Positions 1-8,999 of a stretch of 12,457 nt of DNA are shown one piece after another. Below the pieces are notes generated by a model, which had not been told where the DNA came from, searched no databases, and saw nothing but the letters and a program-made list of their open reading frames with translations. The stretch covers positions 52,555-65,011 of the forward strand of contig PACE01000008.1 in NCBI GenBank assembly GCA_002699725.1. The letters run 5' to 3'. Numbering within the stretch: position 1 is the stretch's first letter; the number at the start of each line of letters is the position of its first letter. The DNA is from Acidimicrobiaceae bacterium. Its GTDB lineage: Bacteria > Actinomycetota > Acidimicrobiia > Acidimicrobiales > MedAcidi-G1. The position numbers and the translations under genes were made by a program.

Positions 1-498
1 GACGTCCACGAGTCGACCCTCGCCATCGCCACCGCACACCTCTCCGGGGCGATGATCGGTCGCCATATGAGCGATGCTCCCGAGCCCTTGAGGACCGGCG
101 ATCCCGCCGTCGACCACGTGTTCGGCGCTGCCCGGGCCCTGTTGGCCGACCGGGCGGCCGACCTCGAGGAGGCGTTCGTCGGCGGCGCCGCGAGGGTTGC
201 CAACGTCTTCGACGACGTCGGTCTCGTCCAACAGGTGCTCAATGTCCTCGAACGGCAGTACCTGGTCGTGGGCCTGCTCCGCGACGTGCTCGACCGCGGC
301 CTGAGCGTCGTGATCGGCACAGAGACCCGGGTCGAGCCCCTCAACGAGTGCTCGCTCGTGGTCGCCCCCTACGAGATCGACGGCGACCAGGTCGGCTCGA
401 TCGCCGTGCTGGGCCCCACCCGGATGAACTATCCGCAGGCAATGGCCACAGTGGCTGTGGTGAGCCGTCAGCTGGGCGACCGGCTGACCTCGGGTTGA
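1..498 (+). CDS. hrcA: HrcA heat-shock repressor, C-terminal part (5' end outside window)
   Basis: HrcA represses chaperone genes by binding CIRCE operators and is released from DNA under heat stress. Only the last 165 residues are here; frame 1 is open from the first base, so the internal ATG codons at 52 and 67 are not the start. The C-terminal signature is clear: a stretch near the end reads [20 protein letters not shown], matching the family's conserved 'G-x-I/L-G-V-L/I-G-P-T-R-M-x-Y' block, preceded by the typical 'V-x-I-G-x-E' segment ([16 protein letters not shown]). Its DNA-binding winged helix lies upstream of the window. It is followed almost without a gap by dnaJ, a standard hrcA-dnaJ arrangement, so the repressor is probably co-transcribed with one of its targets. 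No CIRCE element is visible because the operon promoter is outside the window. Confidence 0.9.
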   Translation, partial: DVHESTLAIATAHLSGAMIGRHMSDAPEPLRTGDPAVDHVFGAARALLADRAADLEEAFVGGAARVANVFDDVGLVQQVLNVLERQYLVVGLLRDVLDRGLSVVIGTETRVEPLNECSLVVAPYEIDGDQVGSIAVLGPTRMNYPQAMATVAVVSRQLGDRLTSG

Positions 499-500
499 CC

Positions 501-1601
501 GTGCCCCGCGACCACTACGAAGTGCTCGGCGTCGGCCGCGACGCCTCAGTCGAGGAGGTCAAGAAGGCCTACCGTCGTTTGGCCCGAGAAGAGCATCCCG
601 ACGCCAATCCCGGCGACCCGGGGGCCGAGGCACGCTTCAAGGAGGCGACCGCCGCCTACGAGGCGCTTTCCGATCCCGAGCGCCGGGCCCGCTACGACCG
701 CTTCGGCCACGACGGTGGCGGTGTCGGCGGACCGGCCGACCCCTTCGGCGGGCTCGGCGACCTCTTCGAAACCTTCTTTGGCGGGAGTGGCCTCGGCGGA
801 CGACAGCGCGGCCCCTTCCCGGGCGAGGACCTCGAGGTTGTCCTCGACCTGAGCTTCGAGGATGCCGTGTTCGGATGCGACGCCGAGGTCTCCGTCCGCA
901 CGGCCGTGACCTGCAGCACCTGCGAGGCGAGCGGAGCAAAGCCCGGCACCTATGCCGATCGATGTAGCGGCTGCGCGGGTAGCGGCCAGGTGCGAAGGGT
1001 CCGCCAGTCGGTGCTCGGCCAGATGGTGACCTCCACCGTCTGTCCGACCTGCGGCGGTCGGGGCGAGTCGATTGAGTACCCGTGTGCGGAGTGCGACGGC
1101 GCGGGGAGGATCATCGAGAGGGCGACCCATGCGGTCAAGGTGCCGGCCGGCGTCGACGAGGGCCGTCGGCTGCGGATGGCCGGTCGGGGGGCCGTCGGAC
1201 CCCGAGGCGGCCCGGCGGGTGACCTGAACATCCGGCTCCGGATCGCCGACCATGCGGTGTTCGAGCGGCATGGCGATGACCTTGTGCACCGCCTCCACCT
1301 CCCGGTCACCCAGGTGGCACTCGGCGTGGAACTCGACTACGAAACCCTGGATGGCACAGAGGCCCTGACCATCCCGGCCGGCACGCAGACGGGGGCGGTC
1401 TTTCGCATCCGCGACAGGGGAGCGCCACACCTGCACGGCCGCGGACGGGGGGACCTGCTCGTCGAGGTGGTGGTCGACACGCCGACCGACCTGGGAACCG
1501 AAGACGAGGAACTACTCCGCCGCCTCGCCGAGGCCCGGGGCGAGACCGTCGCCGAAGCCGGCGAGGGGCTCTTCTCCCGGATCCGCCAAGCTTTCAACTG
1601 A
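501..1601 (+). CDS. dnaJ: Chaperone protein DnaJ (Hsp40)
   Basis: Cytoplasmic co-chaperone that delivers unfolded proteins to DnaK and stimulates its ATPase. The 366-residue product has the full type I layout: J domain at about 4-67 with the HPD motif at 32-34; a Gly/Phe-rich segment at about 69-105; four zinc-binding CxxCxxxG repeats with cysteines at 138/141, 155/158, 181/184 and 195/198; then the two C-terminal beta-domains and a short tail ending FSRIRQAFN. Length is normal for the family. I chose GTG at 501 because [10 protein letters not shown] starts the J domain correctly. A TTG at 495 overlaps the hrcA stop as TTGA and would add two residues. The open frame extends upstream to 348 only inside hrcA. 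No strong ribosome binding site is visible, so translation may be coupled to hrcA. The first zinc repeat reads CSTCEASG, with Ala where Gly is more common. Confidence 0.96.
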   Translation: MPRDHYEVLGVGRDASVEEVKKAYRRLAREEHPDANPGDPGAEARFKEATAAYEALSDPERRARYDRFGHDGGGVGGPADPFGGLGDLFETFFGGSGLGGRQRGPFPGEDLEVVLDLSFEDAVFGCDAEVSVRTAVTCSTCEASGAKPGTYADRCSGCAGSGQVRRVRQSVLGQMVTSTVCPTCGGRGESIEYPCAECDGAGRIIERATHAVKVPAGVDEGRRLRMAGRGAVGPRGGPAGDLNIRLRIADHAVFERHGDDLVHRLHLPVTQVALGVELDYETLDGTEALTIPAGTQTGAVFRIRDRGAPHLHGRGRGDLLVEVVVDTPTDLGTEDEELLRRLAEARGETVAEAGEGLFSRIRQAFN

Positions 1602-1615
1602 GGAGCCCGGGTCCC

Positions 1616-2311
1616 GTGGCGAGCCGAGCACCCGACGGCACCGGCGGCCCGCACGCCTTCGTGGCGGACCTCCACTCGCCGGTGCTCGGGGCCGACGATC
1701 GCCATCACCTGGAACGGGTGCTACGGCTGCGTGCCGGTGATCCCCTGACGATCTGCGACGGTGAGGGTCGCTGGCGGGACTGTCGGTTCGACAAGGACCT
1801 CGAGGTCGTCGGCGAGGTTTTCGACGTTCCGGAACCCAACGGAGAGGTCACCGTCGGCTTCTCGATGCTCAAGGCCGGTCGACCAGAACTGGTCGTCCAG
1901 AAGTTGACCGAACTGGGCGTGGACCGCATTCTCCCGCTCCTGGCCGAACGATCCATCGTGCGATGGGATGCCGACAAGTGCGCCACCCAGCACCAGCGCT
2001 TCCTCCGGGTTGCCCGCGAGGCGGCCATGCAGTCGCGTCGGGTCCGCCTTCCGGTGGTCGAGGCGATCACCCCGGTGGGTGAGGTGGCGGACCGGCCGGG
2101 AACCGCCCTCGCCCAGCCGCGGGGCCGGAGCCTGGTGGCCGGTGATCGGATCGTCCTGGTGGGCCCCGAGGGCGGATGGAGCCCCGACGAGGTGGCAGGC
2201 CGCGACGTCGTCGACCTCGGTCCGACCGTACTCCGGGCCGAGACGGCCGCCATCGCCGGCGGAACGCTTCTGACCGCGCTCCGTGACGGCCGGGTGCTCC
2301 CACCGCTCTGA
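1616..2311 (+). CDS. rsmE: 16S rRNA m3U1498 methyltransferase RsmE
   Basis: Methylates N3 of U1498 in helix 44 of 16S rRNA, using SAM, on the assembled 30S subunit. The 231-residue protein has an N-terminal PUA-like domain (about 13-75, with HHLERVLRLRAGD at 30-42) and a C-terminal SPOUT methyltransferase domain. Family motifs are visible: LVVQKLTELGVDRILPLLAE (92-111), REAAMQSRR (134-142), the SAM-loop GPEGGW (183-188) and LRAETA (206-211), which helps form the SAM-binding trefoil knot. It is slightly shorter than many homologues (about 240-250). The GTG start at 1616 has GGAG at 1602-1605, which immediately follows the dnaJ stop, so translation probably follows dnaJ in one operon. dnaJ followed by rsmE is a common bacterial pair. 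Confidence 0.94.
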   Translation: MASRAPDGTGGPHAFVADLHSPVLGADDRHHLERVLRLRAGDPLTICDGEGRWRDCRFDKDLEVVGEVFDVPEPNGEVTVGFSMLKAGRPELVVQKLTELGVDRILPLLAERSIVRWDADKCATQHQRFLRVAREAAMQSRRVRLPVVEAITPVGEVADRPGTALAQPRGRSLVAGDRIVLVGPEGGWSPDEVAGRDVVDLGPTVLRAETAAIAGGTLLTALRDGRVLPPL

Positions 2312-2352
2312 GCGCACGCGTTTCCGATTCTCGGAGCGCATCAGGCATCCAT

Positions 2353-2382
2353 TTGCCACGGAGCGCGGCCGGTCGCTACGCT
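2353..2382 (+). promoter_or_regulatory. Candidate sigma-A-type promoter of the BldD-like gene
   Basis: TTGCCA (2353-2358) and TACGCT (2377-2382) are separated by 18 bases in the 135-base gap between rsmE and the regulator. Both are close to the primary-sigma consensus for a high-GC genome. Transcription would start near 2389, giving a leader of about 58 bases that carries AAGGGGA (2430-2436) ten bases before the ATG at 2447. The assignment rests on sequence only. Confidence 0.5.
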
Positions 2383-2388
2383 CGGCTG

Positions 2389-2401
2389 CCACGCCGGGTG
2401 G
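2389..2401. promoter_or_regulatory. Possible BldD-type operator (palindrome) at the predicted transcription start
   Basis: The 13-base element CCACGCCGGGTGG has CCAC/GTGG arms around a 5-base centre. As I recall it, the Streptomyces BldD box is tnACnC(A/T)GnGTnA. The core AC-n-C-n-G-n-GT matches here at all six fixed inner positions, while the outer T/A and the central A/T do not. It lies at about +1 to +13 of the predicted transcript, a placement that would suit autorepression. Six fixed bases will occur by chance about every few kilobases at this composition, so this is suggestive only. Confidence 0.35.
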
Positions 2402-2446
2402 CGGGTTCGGAACCGGACCCGAGACCACGAAGGGGAACCCATACAC

Positions 2447-2950
2447 ATGACCGATGACGACGACCTCCGGTACCGCCGCCAGGTGGGGGAGCGGATCCGC
2501 CAGATCCGCCGCCAGAAGCGGCTCTCCCTGCAGGATGTCGAGGCTCGCTCAGATGCCGAGTTCAAGGCGTCGGTCCTCGGTGCCTACGAACGTGGCGAAC
2601 GGGCCATCTCGGTGCCTCGCCTCCAACGGATGGCGCGCTTCTACGACGTACCGGTCGACCAGTTGCTGCCGGTCGGCGAGGACGACCTCGGCATCTCGGG
2701 CGGTGGAGCCGTCCCGCAGAAGGTCGTCATCGACCTGGTGAAGCTCCGGAAGGCCGAAGGGCCCGAAGCCGAGATGGTCACCCGCTACATGACGATCATC
2801 CAGGTCAAGCGACAGGACTTCAATGGCCGCGTCCTCACCATCCGGCGCGACGATCTCCAGGCCCTGGCGGCAATACTCGGTTCGGGCGTCGAAGAGACGA
2901 TCCCGCGTCTCGATGAACTCGGACTCCTCTTCCAACCCGACCCTGACTGA
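2447..2950 (+). CDS. bldD: BldD-like transcriptional regulator with c-di-GMP binding signature
   Basis: A 167-residue DNA-binding protein, the length of Streptomyces BldD as I recall it. The N-terminal XRE-type helix-turn-helix spans about 8-75: VGERIRQIRRQKRLSLQDVE, then GAYERGERAISVPRLQRMARFYDVPVDQLLP in the order seen in BldD. A short linker (about 77-92) leads to a C-terminal domain with RYMTIIQVKRQDFNGRVLTIRRDDLQAL, which closely parallels the BldD effector domain. The BldD c-di-GMP signature RxD-x8-RxxD is intact: R122-Q-D124, eight residues, R133-R-D-D136. In Streptomyces, tetrameric c-di-GMP holds two BldD subunits together and so represses development genes. By inference this protein is a c-di-GMP-dependent repressor, though its targets here are unknown. 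ATG 2447 has AAGGGGA ten bases upstream. It stands alone between rsmE and secA with its own candidate promoter and operator. Confidence 0.85.
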   Translation: MTDDDDLRYRRQVGERIRQIRRQKRLSLQDVEARSDAEFKASVLGAYERGERAISVPRLQRMARFYDVPVDQLLPVGEDDLGISGGGAVPQKVVIDLVKLRKAEGPEAEMVTRYMTIIQVKRQDFNGRVLTIRRDDLQALAAILGSGVEETIPRLDELGLLFQPDPD

Positions 2951-2971
2951 CCGGGTAGCCCTGCAGCACAG

Positions 2972-2990
2972 GCGGCGCCGCTGGCGCCGC
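2972..2990 (+). terminator. Hairpin downstream of the BldD-like gene
   Basis: A perfect 8-bp inverted repeat, GCGGCGCC and GGCGCCGC, with a 3-base loop, sits 22 bases after the stop of the regulator gene and 46 bases before secA. No T-run follows, so it is not a textbook intrinsic terminator. In high-GC actinobacteria, hairpins without a U-tract are often proposed to end or attenuate transcription. It could separate the regulator transcript from secA. Confidence 0.4.
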
Positions 2991-3020
2991 AGCGTCGACC
3001 GAGGCCACACGGGCCGCCGG

Positions 3021-3026
3021 TAGCCT
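3021..3026 (+). promoter_or_regulatory. Candidate -10 element of secA (near-leaderless transcript)
   Basis: TAGCCT ends 10 bases before the secA ATG at 3037, so a start about 7 bases downstream would leave a leader of only about 4 bases. No Shine-Dalgarno sequence is visible before this ATG, which agrees with leaderless translation, a frequent mode in actinobacteria. No good -35 hexamer is seen at 16-18 bases upstream, so confidence is low. Confidence 0.3.
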
Positions 3027-3036
3027 CAGCGTCGAC

Positions 3037-5727
<2,691 letters not shown>

Positions 5728-5743
5728 CCGACCACCCCACTCC

Positions 5744-6847
5744 ATGCAGGACTTCTCTCCACGACTCGATGCCCTCCACCGCCGCCTCGGCGAGGCCGCC
5801 GGCTATCTGCGTACCGATGATCTGGCCGAGCGTCGATCCGCCCTCGAACTCGAGGCGGCCGACCCCGACCTCTGGACCGACCAGGATCGTGGCCGGCGCG
5901 TCCAGCAGGAACTCGCCGGCGTCGTCGAGGATCTCGACCTGCACGCCACCCTGCTCGGCCGCCTCGAGGACGCATCGACCCTCGCCGAGTTGGCCGTCGA
6001 GGAGGACGATGACAGCTTCGAGGCCGAGATCGAGGAGGCTCTCGTCGACCTCGAGGGGAGCATGGATGCCCTGGAGTTGAGGTCGCTCTTCTCGGGTGAA
6101 TACGACGCGGGTGACGCGGTCTGCCACCTACAGTCCGGTGCCGGAGGAACCGACGCCCAGGACTGGGCCGAGATGATGCTGCGGATGTACGCCCGGTGGG
6201 CGGAGAAGCGGGGGTTCTCGCTGGAGCCGGTTTCCTCCTCTGAGGGGACCGAGGCCGGTATCAGTTCCGCCGAGTTCATCGTGCGCGGCCGCTACGCCTA
6301 CGGCCTCCTGCAAGGGGAGCGGGGCGTCCACCGACTGGTGCGGATCTCGCCCTTCAACAAGGAGGCCAAGCGCCAGACGGCGTTCGCCTCACTGCACGTG
6401 GTCCCGTTCGTCGAGGACGTGAGCGCCGAGATCGAGATAGACGAGGGCGACCTCCGGATCGACACCTACCGCTCGTCGGGTGCCGGCGGTCAGCACGTCA
6501 ACGTGACCGACTCGGCGGTGCGCATCACCCACCTTCCGACCGGCCTGGTCACCTCGTGCCAGAACGAGCGCAGCCAGCACCAGAACAAGGACCGGGCCAT
6601 GCAGATGCTGGCCGCCAAACTGCTCGACCTCGAGCGCCAGAAGCGCCGGGACGAACTGGACGCCGTCAGTGGGGAGCAGCGGGGCGTCGACTTCGGCAGC
6701 CAGATCCGCTCCTATGTGCTCCAGCCCTATCAGATGGCCAAGGACCTCCGTACCTCCCACGAGGTCGGTGACGTCGAACGCGTCCTCGACGGCGACCTCG
6801 ACGGCTTCATGGAGGCCTACCTCCGTTGGGCGCGTGCCGGCGGGTGA
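5744..6847 (+). CDS. prfB: Peptide chain release factor 2 (RF2), no programmed frameshift
   Basis: RF2 recognises UAA and UGA stop codons in the ribosomal A site and triggers peptidyl-tRNA hydrolysis. The 367-residue product has the normal length. Domain 1 is helical (about 1-110). The codon-reading tripeptide SPF is at 202-204, and the catalytic GGQ at 248-250 lies in SSGAGGQHVNVTDSAVR. The SPF (rather than PxT) identifies RF2, not RF1. I chose ATG 5744 because MQDFSPRLDALHRRL is the usual start; the frame is open back to 5672, but only within the secA end. The region around residues 20-26 (GYLRTDD), where many bacteria carry an in-frame TGA and shift +1, reads straight through, so autoregulation by frameshifting is absent. 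No clear Shine-Dalgarno is present in the 16-base gap after secA. Confidence 0.97.
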   Translation: MQDFSPRLDALHRRLGEAAGYLRTDDLAERRSALELEAADPDLWTDQDRGRRVQQELAGVVEDLDLHATLLGRLEDASTLAELAVEEDDDSFEAEIEEALVDLEGSMDALELRSLFSGEYDAGDAVCHLQSGAGGTDAQDWAEMMLRMYARWAEKRGFSLEPVSSSEGTEAGISSAEFIVRGRYAYGLLQGERGVHRLVRISPFNKEAKRQTAFASLHVVPFVEDVSAEIEIDEGDLRIDTYRSSGAGGQHVNVTDSAVRITHLPTGLVTSCQNERSQHQNKDRAMQMLAAKLLDLERQKRRDELDAVSGEQRGVDFGSQIRSYVLQPYQMAKDLRTSHEVGDVERVLDGDLDGFMEAYLRWARAGG

Positions 6848-6850
6848 CGG

Positions 6851-6879
6851 GTCGGACCGGGTGCTGCGTCCGGACCGAC
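6851..6879 (+). terminator. Strong hairpin after prfB, probable end of the secA-prfB transcript
   Basis: GTCGGACCGG (6851-6860) and CCGGACCGAC (6870-6879) pair over ten positions with a single A-A mismatch, around a 9-base loop. It begins 3 bases after the prfB stop codon and lies 101 bases before ftsE. There is no T-tract, as is common for terminator-like hairpins in GC-rich actinobacteria. Confidence 0.5.
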
Positions 6880-6910
6880 AAGGCGCCACGATCCACGACG
6901 GGTGCTCTGG

Positions 6911-6916
6911 TACCGT
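6911..6916 (+). promoter_or_regulatory. Candidate -10 element upstream of ftsE
   Basis: TACCGT within GGTACCGTGCC lies 63 bases before the ftsE ATG, downstream of the prfB hairpin. It resembles the TACGCT and TACCAT elements seen at other gene starts in this window. No convincing -35 hexamer is found 16-18 bases upstream. Together with the hairpin it suggests that ftsEX is transcribed separately from secA-prfB. Confidence 0.3.
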
Positions 6917-6979
6917 GCCCGACGTGCAGCCAGTGACAAGTCGTACCCCTCTGCCGGCCATGTGCAGGAGCCCTCGACG

Positions 6980-7657
6980 ATGATCCGGCTAGAAGGTGTC
7001 TCGAAGATCTTCAAGGGCGACGTCACCGCCCTCCGGGAAGTTTCGGTCGAGATCCAACGCGGCGAGTTCGTCTTCCTCGTAGGCCCTTCGGGCTCTGGCA
7101 AGTCGACCTTCCTCCGCCTCCTCAACCGGGAAGAGGTCGCTGACACGGGGCGGTTGATGGTGGCCGGCAAGGACATCGGGGGGATGCGCTCCTGGAAGGT
7201 TCCGTACCTGCGCCGAGAGATCGGATACGTCTTCCAGGACTACAAGTTGCTGTCGAGGAAGACCGTCTACGAGAACGTCGCCTTCGGCCTCGAGGTGATC
7301 GGCCGCCCCCGGAGCGTGATCCGCAAGCAGGTGCCGTTCATCCTCGAACTCGTCGGTCTGACCCCAAAGGCCGAGCGCTTCCCCGAGGAACTCTCGGGTG
7401 GGGAGCAGCAGCGGGTGTCGATCGCCCGGGCGTTCGTGAACCGGCCCCTGATCCTCCTGGCGGACGAGCCCACCGGCAACCTCGACCCCTCGACGTCGGT
7501 CGGCATCATGCGCCTCCTCGACCGCATCAACCGTTCGGGCACGACGGTCGTCATGGCGACCCACGACCGGGGCATCGTCGACACGATGCGGCGACGGGTC
7601 ATCGAACTGGATCGTGGCGTCGTGGTCCGCGACGAGTCTCGGGGGGTCTACGAGTGA
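6980..7657 (+). CDS. ftsE: Cell division ATP-binding protein FtsE
   Basis: ABC-type ATPase on the cytoplasmic face that pairs with FtsX; the complex activates peptidoglycan hydrolases at the division septum rather than transporting a solute. The 225-residue product has the family's usual length. Seen: Walker [10 protein letters not shown] (35-43), Q-loop YVFQDYKLL (83-91), ABC signature LSGGEQQR (138-145), Walker [14 protein letters not shown] (157-169) and the switch histidine in MATHD. The VFQDYKLL and DEPTGNLD wording is typical of FtsE. I chose ATG 6980 because [11 protein letters not shown] begins the ABC domain and GGAG lies nine bases upstream (6967-6970). The frame is open back to 6902, but those 26 residues resemble no FtsE N-terminus and overlap the candidate promoter. 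ftsX follows after 54 bases. Confidence 0.96.
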   Translation: MIRLEGVSKIFKGDVTALREVSVEIQRGEFVFLVGPSGSGKSTFLRLLNREEVADTGRLMVAGKDIGGMRSWKVPYLRREIGYVFQDYKLLSRKTVYENVAFGLEVIGRPRSVIRKQVPFILELVGLTPKAERFPEELSGGEQQRVSIARAFVNRPLILLADEPTGNLDPSTSVGIMRLLDRINRSGTTVVMATHDRGIVDTMRRRVIELDRGVVVRDESRGVYE

Positions 7658-7711
7658 CCCCGTCGGCACCCGACCGCCGGGCGTGCATCCGGAGTACGGG
7701 ACGGGCCTGAC

Positions 7712-8605
7712 GTGTATCGCCTCTGGTACTACCTGCGCGAGACCATCCTCAGCATCTGGCGCAACCTCAGCCTCACGCTGGCCGCCATCCTTACGGTTGC
7801 TGTGTCCCTGGCCCTCGTGGGTGCCTCCATGATGATCCGCGAGGGGGCCGAGCGCGCCACGGCCCAGTTCCAGGAAGGCGTCGAGTTCATCGTCTTCATG
7901 AACCCCGACGCCGATGCCGACCAGGACGCTGCCATCCGCCACGTCCTCGACTCCAGCCCGGCGATCGAGGGCTACACGTACATCGACAAGGCGGCGGCCT
8001 ACGACGAGTTCGAGACGCTGTTCTCCGACAAGCCCGAGTTGGTCGAGAGCGTCACCCCCGACGTCATGCCGCCTTCCTACCGAATCGTCCCCTCAGACCG
8101 TTCGGCACCGAACGTGAGCGAGTTGGCGGACCAGTTCTCTGCTCAACCCGGTGTCCGCGAGGTCGCCACGGCGACGGAGGCCATCCGCCAGATCGACGAC
8201 TTCTCCCAAAGGGTCAGCCAGGCGCTGCTCATCGCCGCGGTGGTCCTGGTCGCCGTCTCGGCACTGTTGATCCTCAACACCGTCTTCACCGCCATCGGCG
8301 CCCGCCGCCAGGAGATCGAGGTCATGAAACTGGTGGGGGCGTCGAACTGGTTCATCCGCATCCCCTTCATGCTCGAGGGCACGATCCACGGACTCATCGG
8401 GGCGGCAATGGCCATTCCGGCCCTATTCGTGGTCGACAACGAGGTCATGGCCTTCTTCCAGGAGTCCGACGCCGTCCCGCTCTTCCGCGGCTTCGCTGTC
8501 CCCGATGGCTTCGTCTGGGACACCAGCATCTGGTTGCTGATCCTCGGTGGGGCCGTGGGCATGATCGGATCGGCCATCGCCGTGACCCGTTACCTCGACG
8601 TCTGA
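7712..8605 (+). CDS. ftsX: Cell division protein FtsX (membrane partner of FtsE)
   Basis: Integral membrane subunit that relays FtsE ATP hydrolysis to extracellular peptidoglycan hydrolases. The 297-residue protein shows the FtsX topology: a short cytoplasmic N-terminus (YRLWYYLRETILSIWRN), membrane segment 1 at about 19-42, a large extracellular domain (about 43-168), then segments at about 171-195, 214-241 and 272-292. The cytoplasmic loop after the second segment contains GARRQEIEVMKLVGASNWFIR (from about 196), the conserved contact with the ATPase in this family. The extracellular domain includes EFIVFMNPDADADQ, matching the usual 'V-x-V-F/Y-L/M' start of that domain. The GTG at 7712 is the only start in frame near the membrane segment, and its ribosome binding site is weak. 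The next gene begins 4 bases after the stop, so co-translation is likely. Confidence 0.95.
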   Translation: MYRLWYYLRETILSIWRNLSLTLAAILTVAVSLALVGASMMIREGAERATAQFQEGVEFIVFMNPDADADQDAAIRHVLDSSPAIEGYTYIDKAAAYDEFETLFSDKPELVESVTPDVMPPSYRIVPSDRSAPNVSELADQFSAQPGVREVATATEAIRQIDDFSQRVSQALLIAAVVLVAVSALLILNTVFTAIGARRQEIEVMKLVGASNWFIRIPFMLEGTIHGLIGAAMAIPALFVVDNEVMAFFQESDAVPLFRGFAVPDGFVWDTSIWLLILGGAVGMIGSAIAVTRYLDV

Positions 8606-8609
8606 TCCC

Positions 8610-8963
8610 GTGGGTGCCGACCCGGGCTGGGTGCGGGTCTCCGATGCCGCTGCGGCACGCGGCCTCGCCCCCGGATCGGCCATCGATGCGGCGCTCGACG
8701 AGCGGGACCTCGTGGTCTGGCGGACGACCGACGGCCGCCCGTGCGTGATGGAGGCCCGCTGCCCGCACCAGTGGTCGCACCTGGCCAGCGAGGGGGTGGT
8801 CGACGGTGACGAATTGGTTTGCCTGACACACTTCTGGAGGTTTACCACCGAGGGGGAGGGGTGGAAGGTGAACGTCGGGGGCCGGCGCGACCGGAAGGGC
8901 GACATCGAGACCCTGCCCTGTCGGGAGGACTCCGAAGGGATCTGGGTACAGGACGGCGGCTAG
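8610..8963 (+). CDS. Rieske-type [2Fe-2S] protein (small ferredoxin-like)
   Basis: A 117-residue soluble protein consisting of little more than one Rieske domain. The cluster ligands are present in the canonical pattern C-x-H ... C-x2-H: C51-P-H53 and C71-L-T-H74, separated by 17 residues. Two further cysteines are at 45 and 104. The wording CPHQWSHLASEGVVDGDELV places it with Rieske ferredoxins and the small subunits of oxygenases or assimilatory nitrite reductases. No signal peptide or membrane segment is seen, so it is probably a cytoplasmic electron carrier or a partner of an oxygenase not encoded here. It starts 4 bases after the ftsX stop, so the two are probably translated together. 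The partner and the function are unknown; the GTG start at 8610 rests on this spacing, and a GTG at 8631 is an alternative. Confidence 0.8.
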   Translation: MGADPGWVRVSDAAAARGLAPGSAIDAALDERDLVVWRTTDGRPCVMEARCPHQWSHLASEGVVDGDELVCLTHFWRFTTEGEGWKVNVGGRRDRKGDIETLPCREDSEGIWVQDGG

Positions 8964-8981
8964 GTTCGGAGGTCCGGAACC
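8963..8981 (+). other. Small hairpin between the Rieske and methyltransferase genes
   Basis: GGTTCGG and CCGGAACC can pair over seven positions with one bulged G and a 4-base loop. It starts at the last base of the Rieske stop codon and ends just before the ribosome binding site of the next gene. It has no T-run, and its role is unknown; partial attenuation or message stabilisation is possible. Confidence 0.25.
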
Positions 8982-8999
8982 GCGGGAGGGGAGCGATCC

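Noticed and set aside
348..500. N-terminal extension of dnaJ back to 348
   Set aside because: It lies wholly within hrcA in another frame, is Arg/Gly/Pro-rich and precedes the normal J-domain start.
2276..2339. Inverted repeat GCGCTCCG / CGGAGCGC around the rsmE stop
   Set aside because: The arms are 48 bases apart, one arm is inside the coding region and no T-run follows, so it is not convincing as a terminator.
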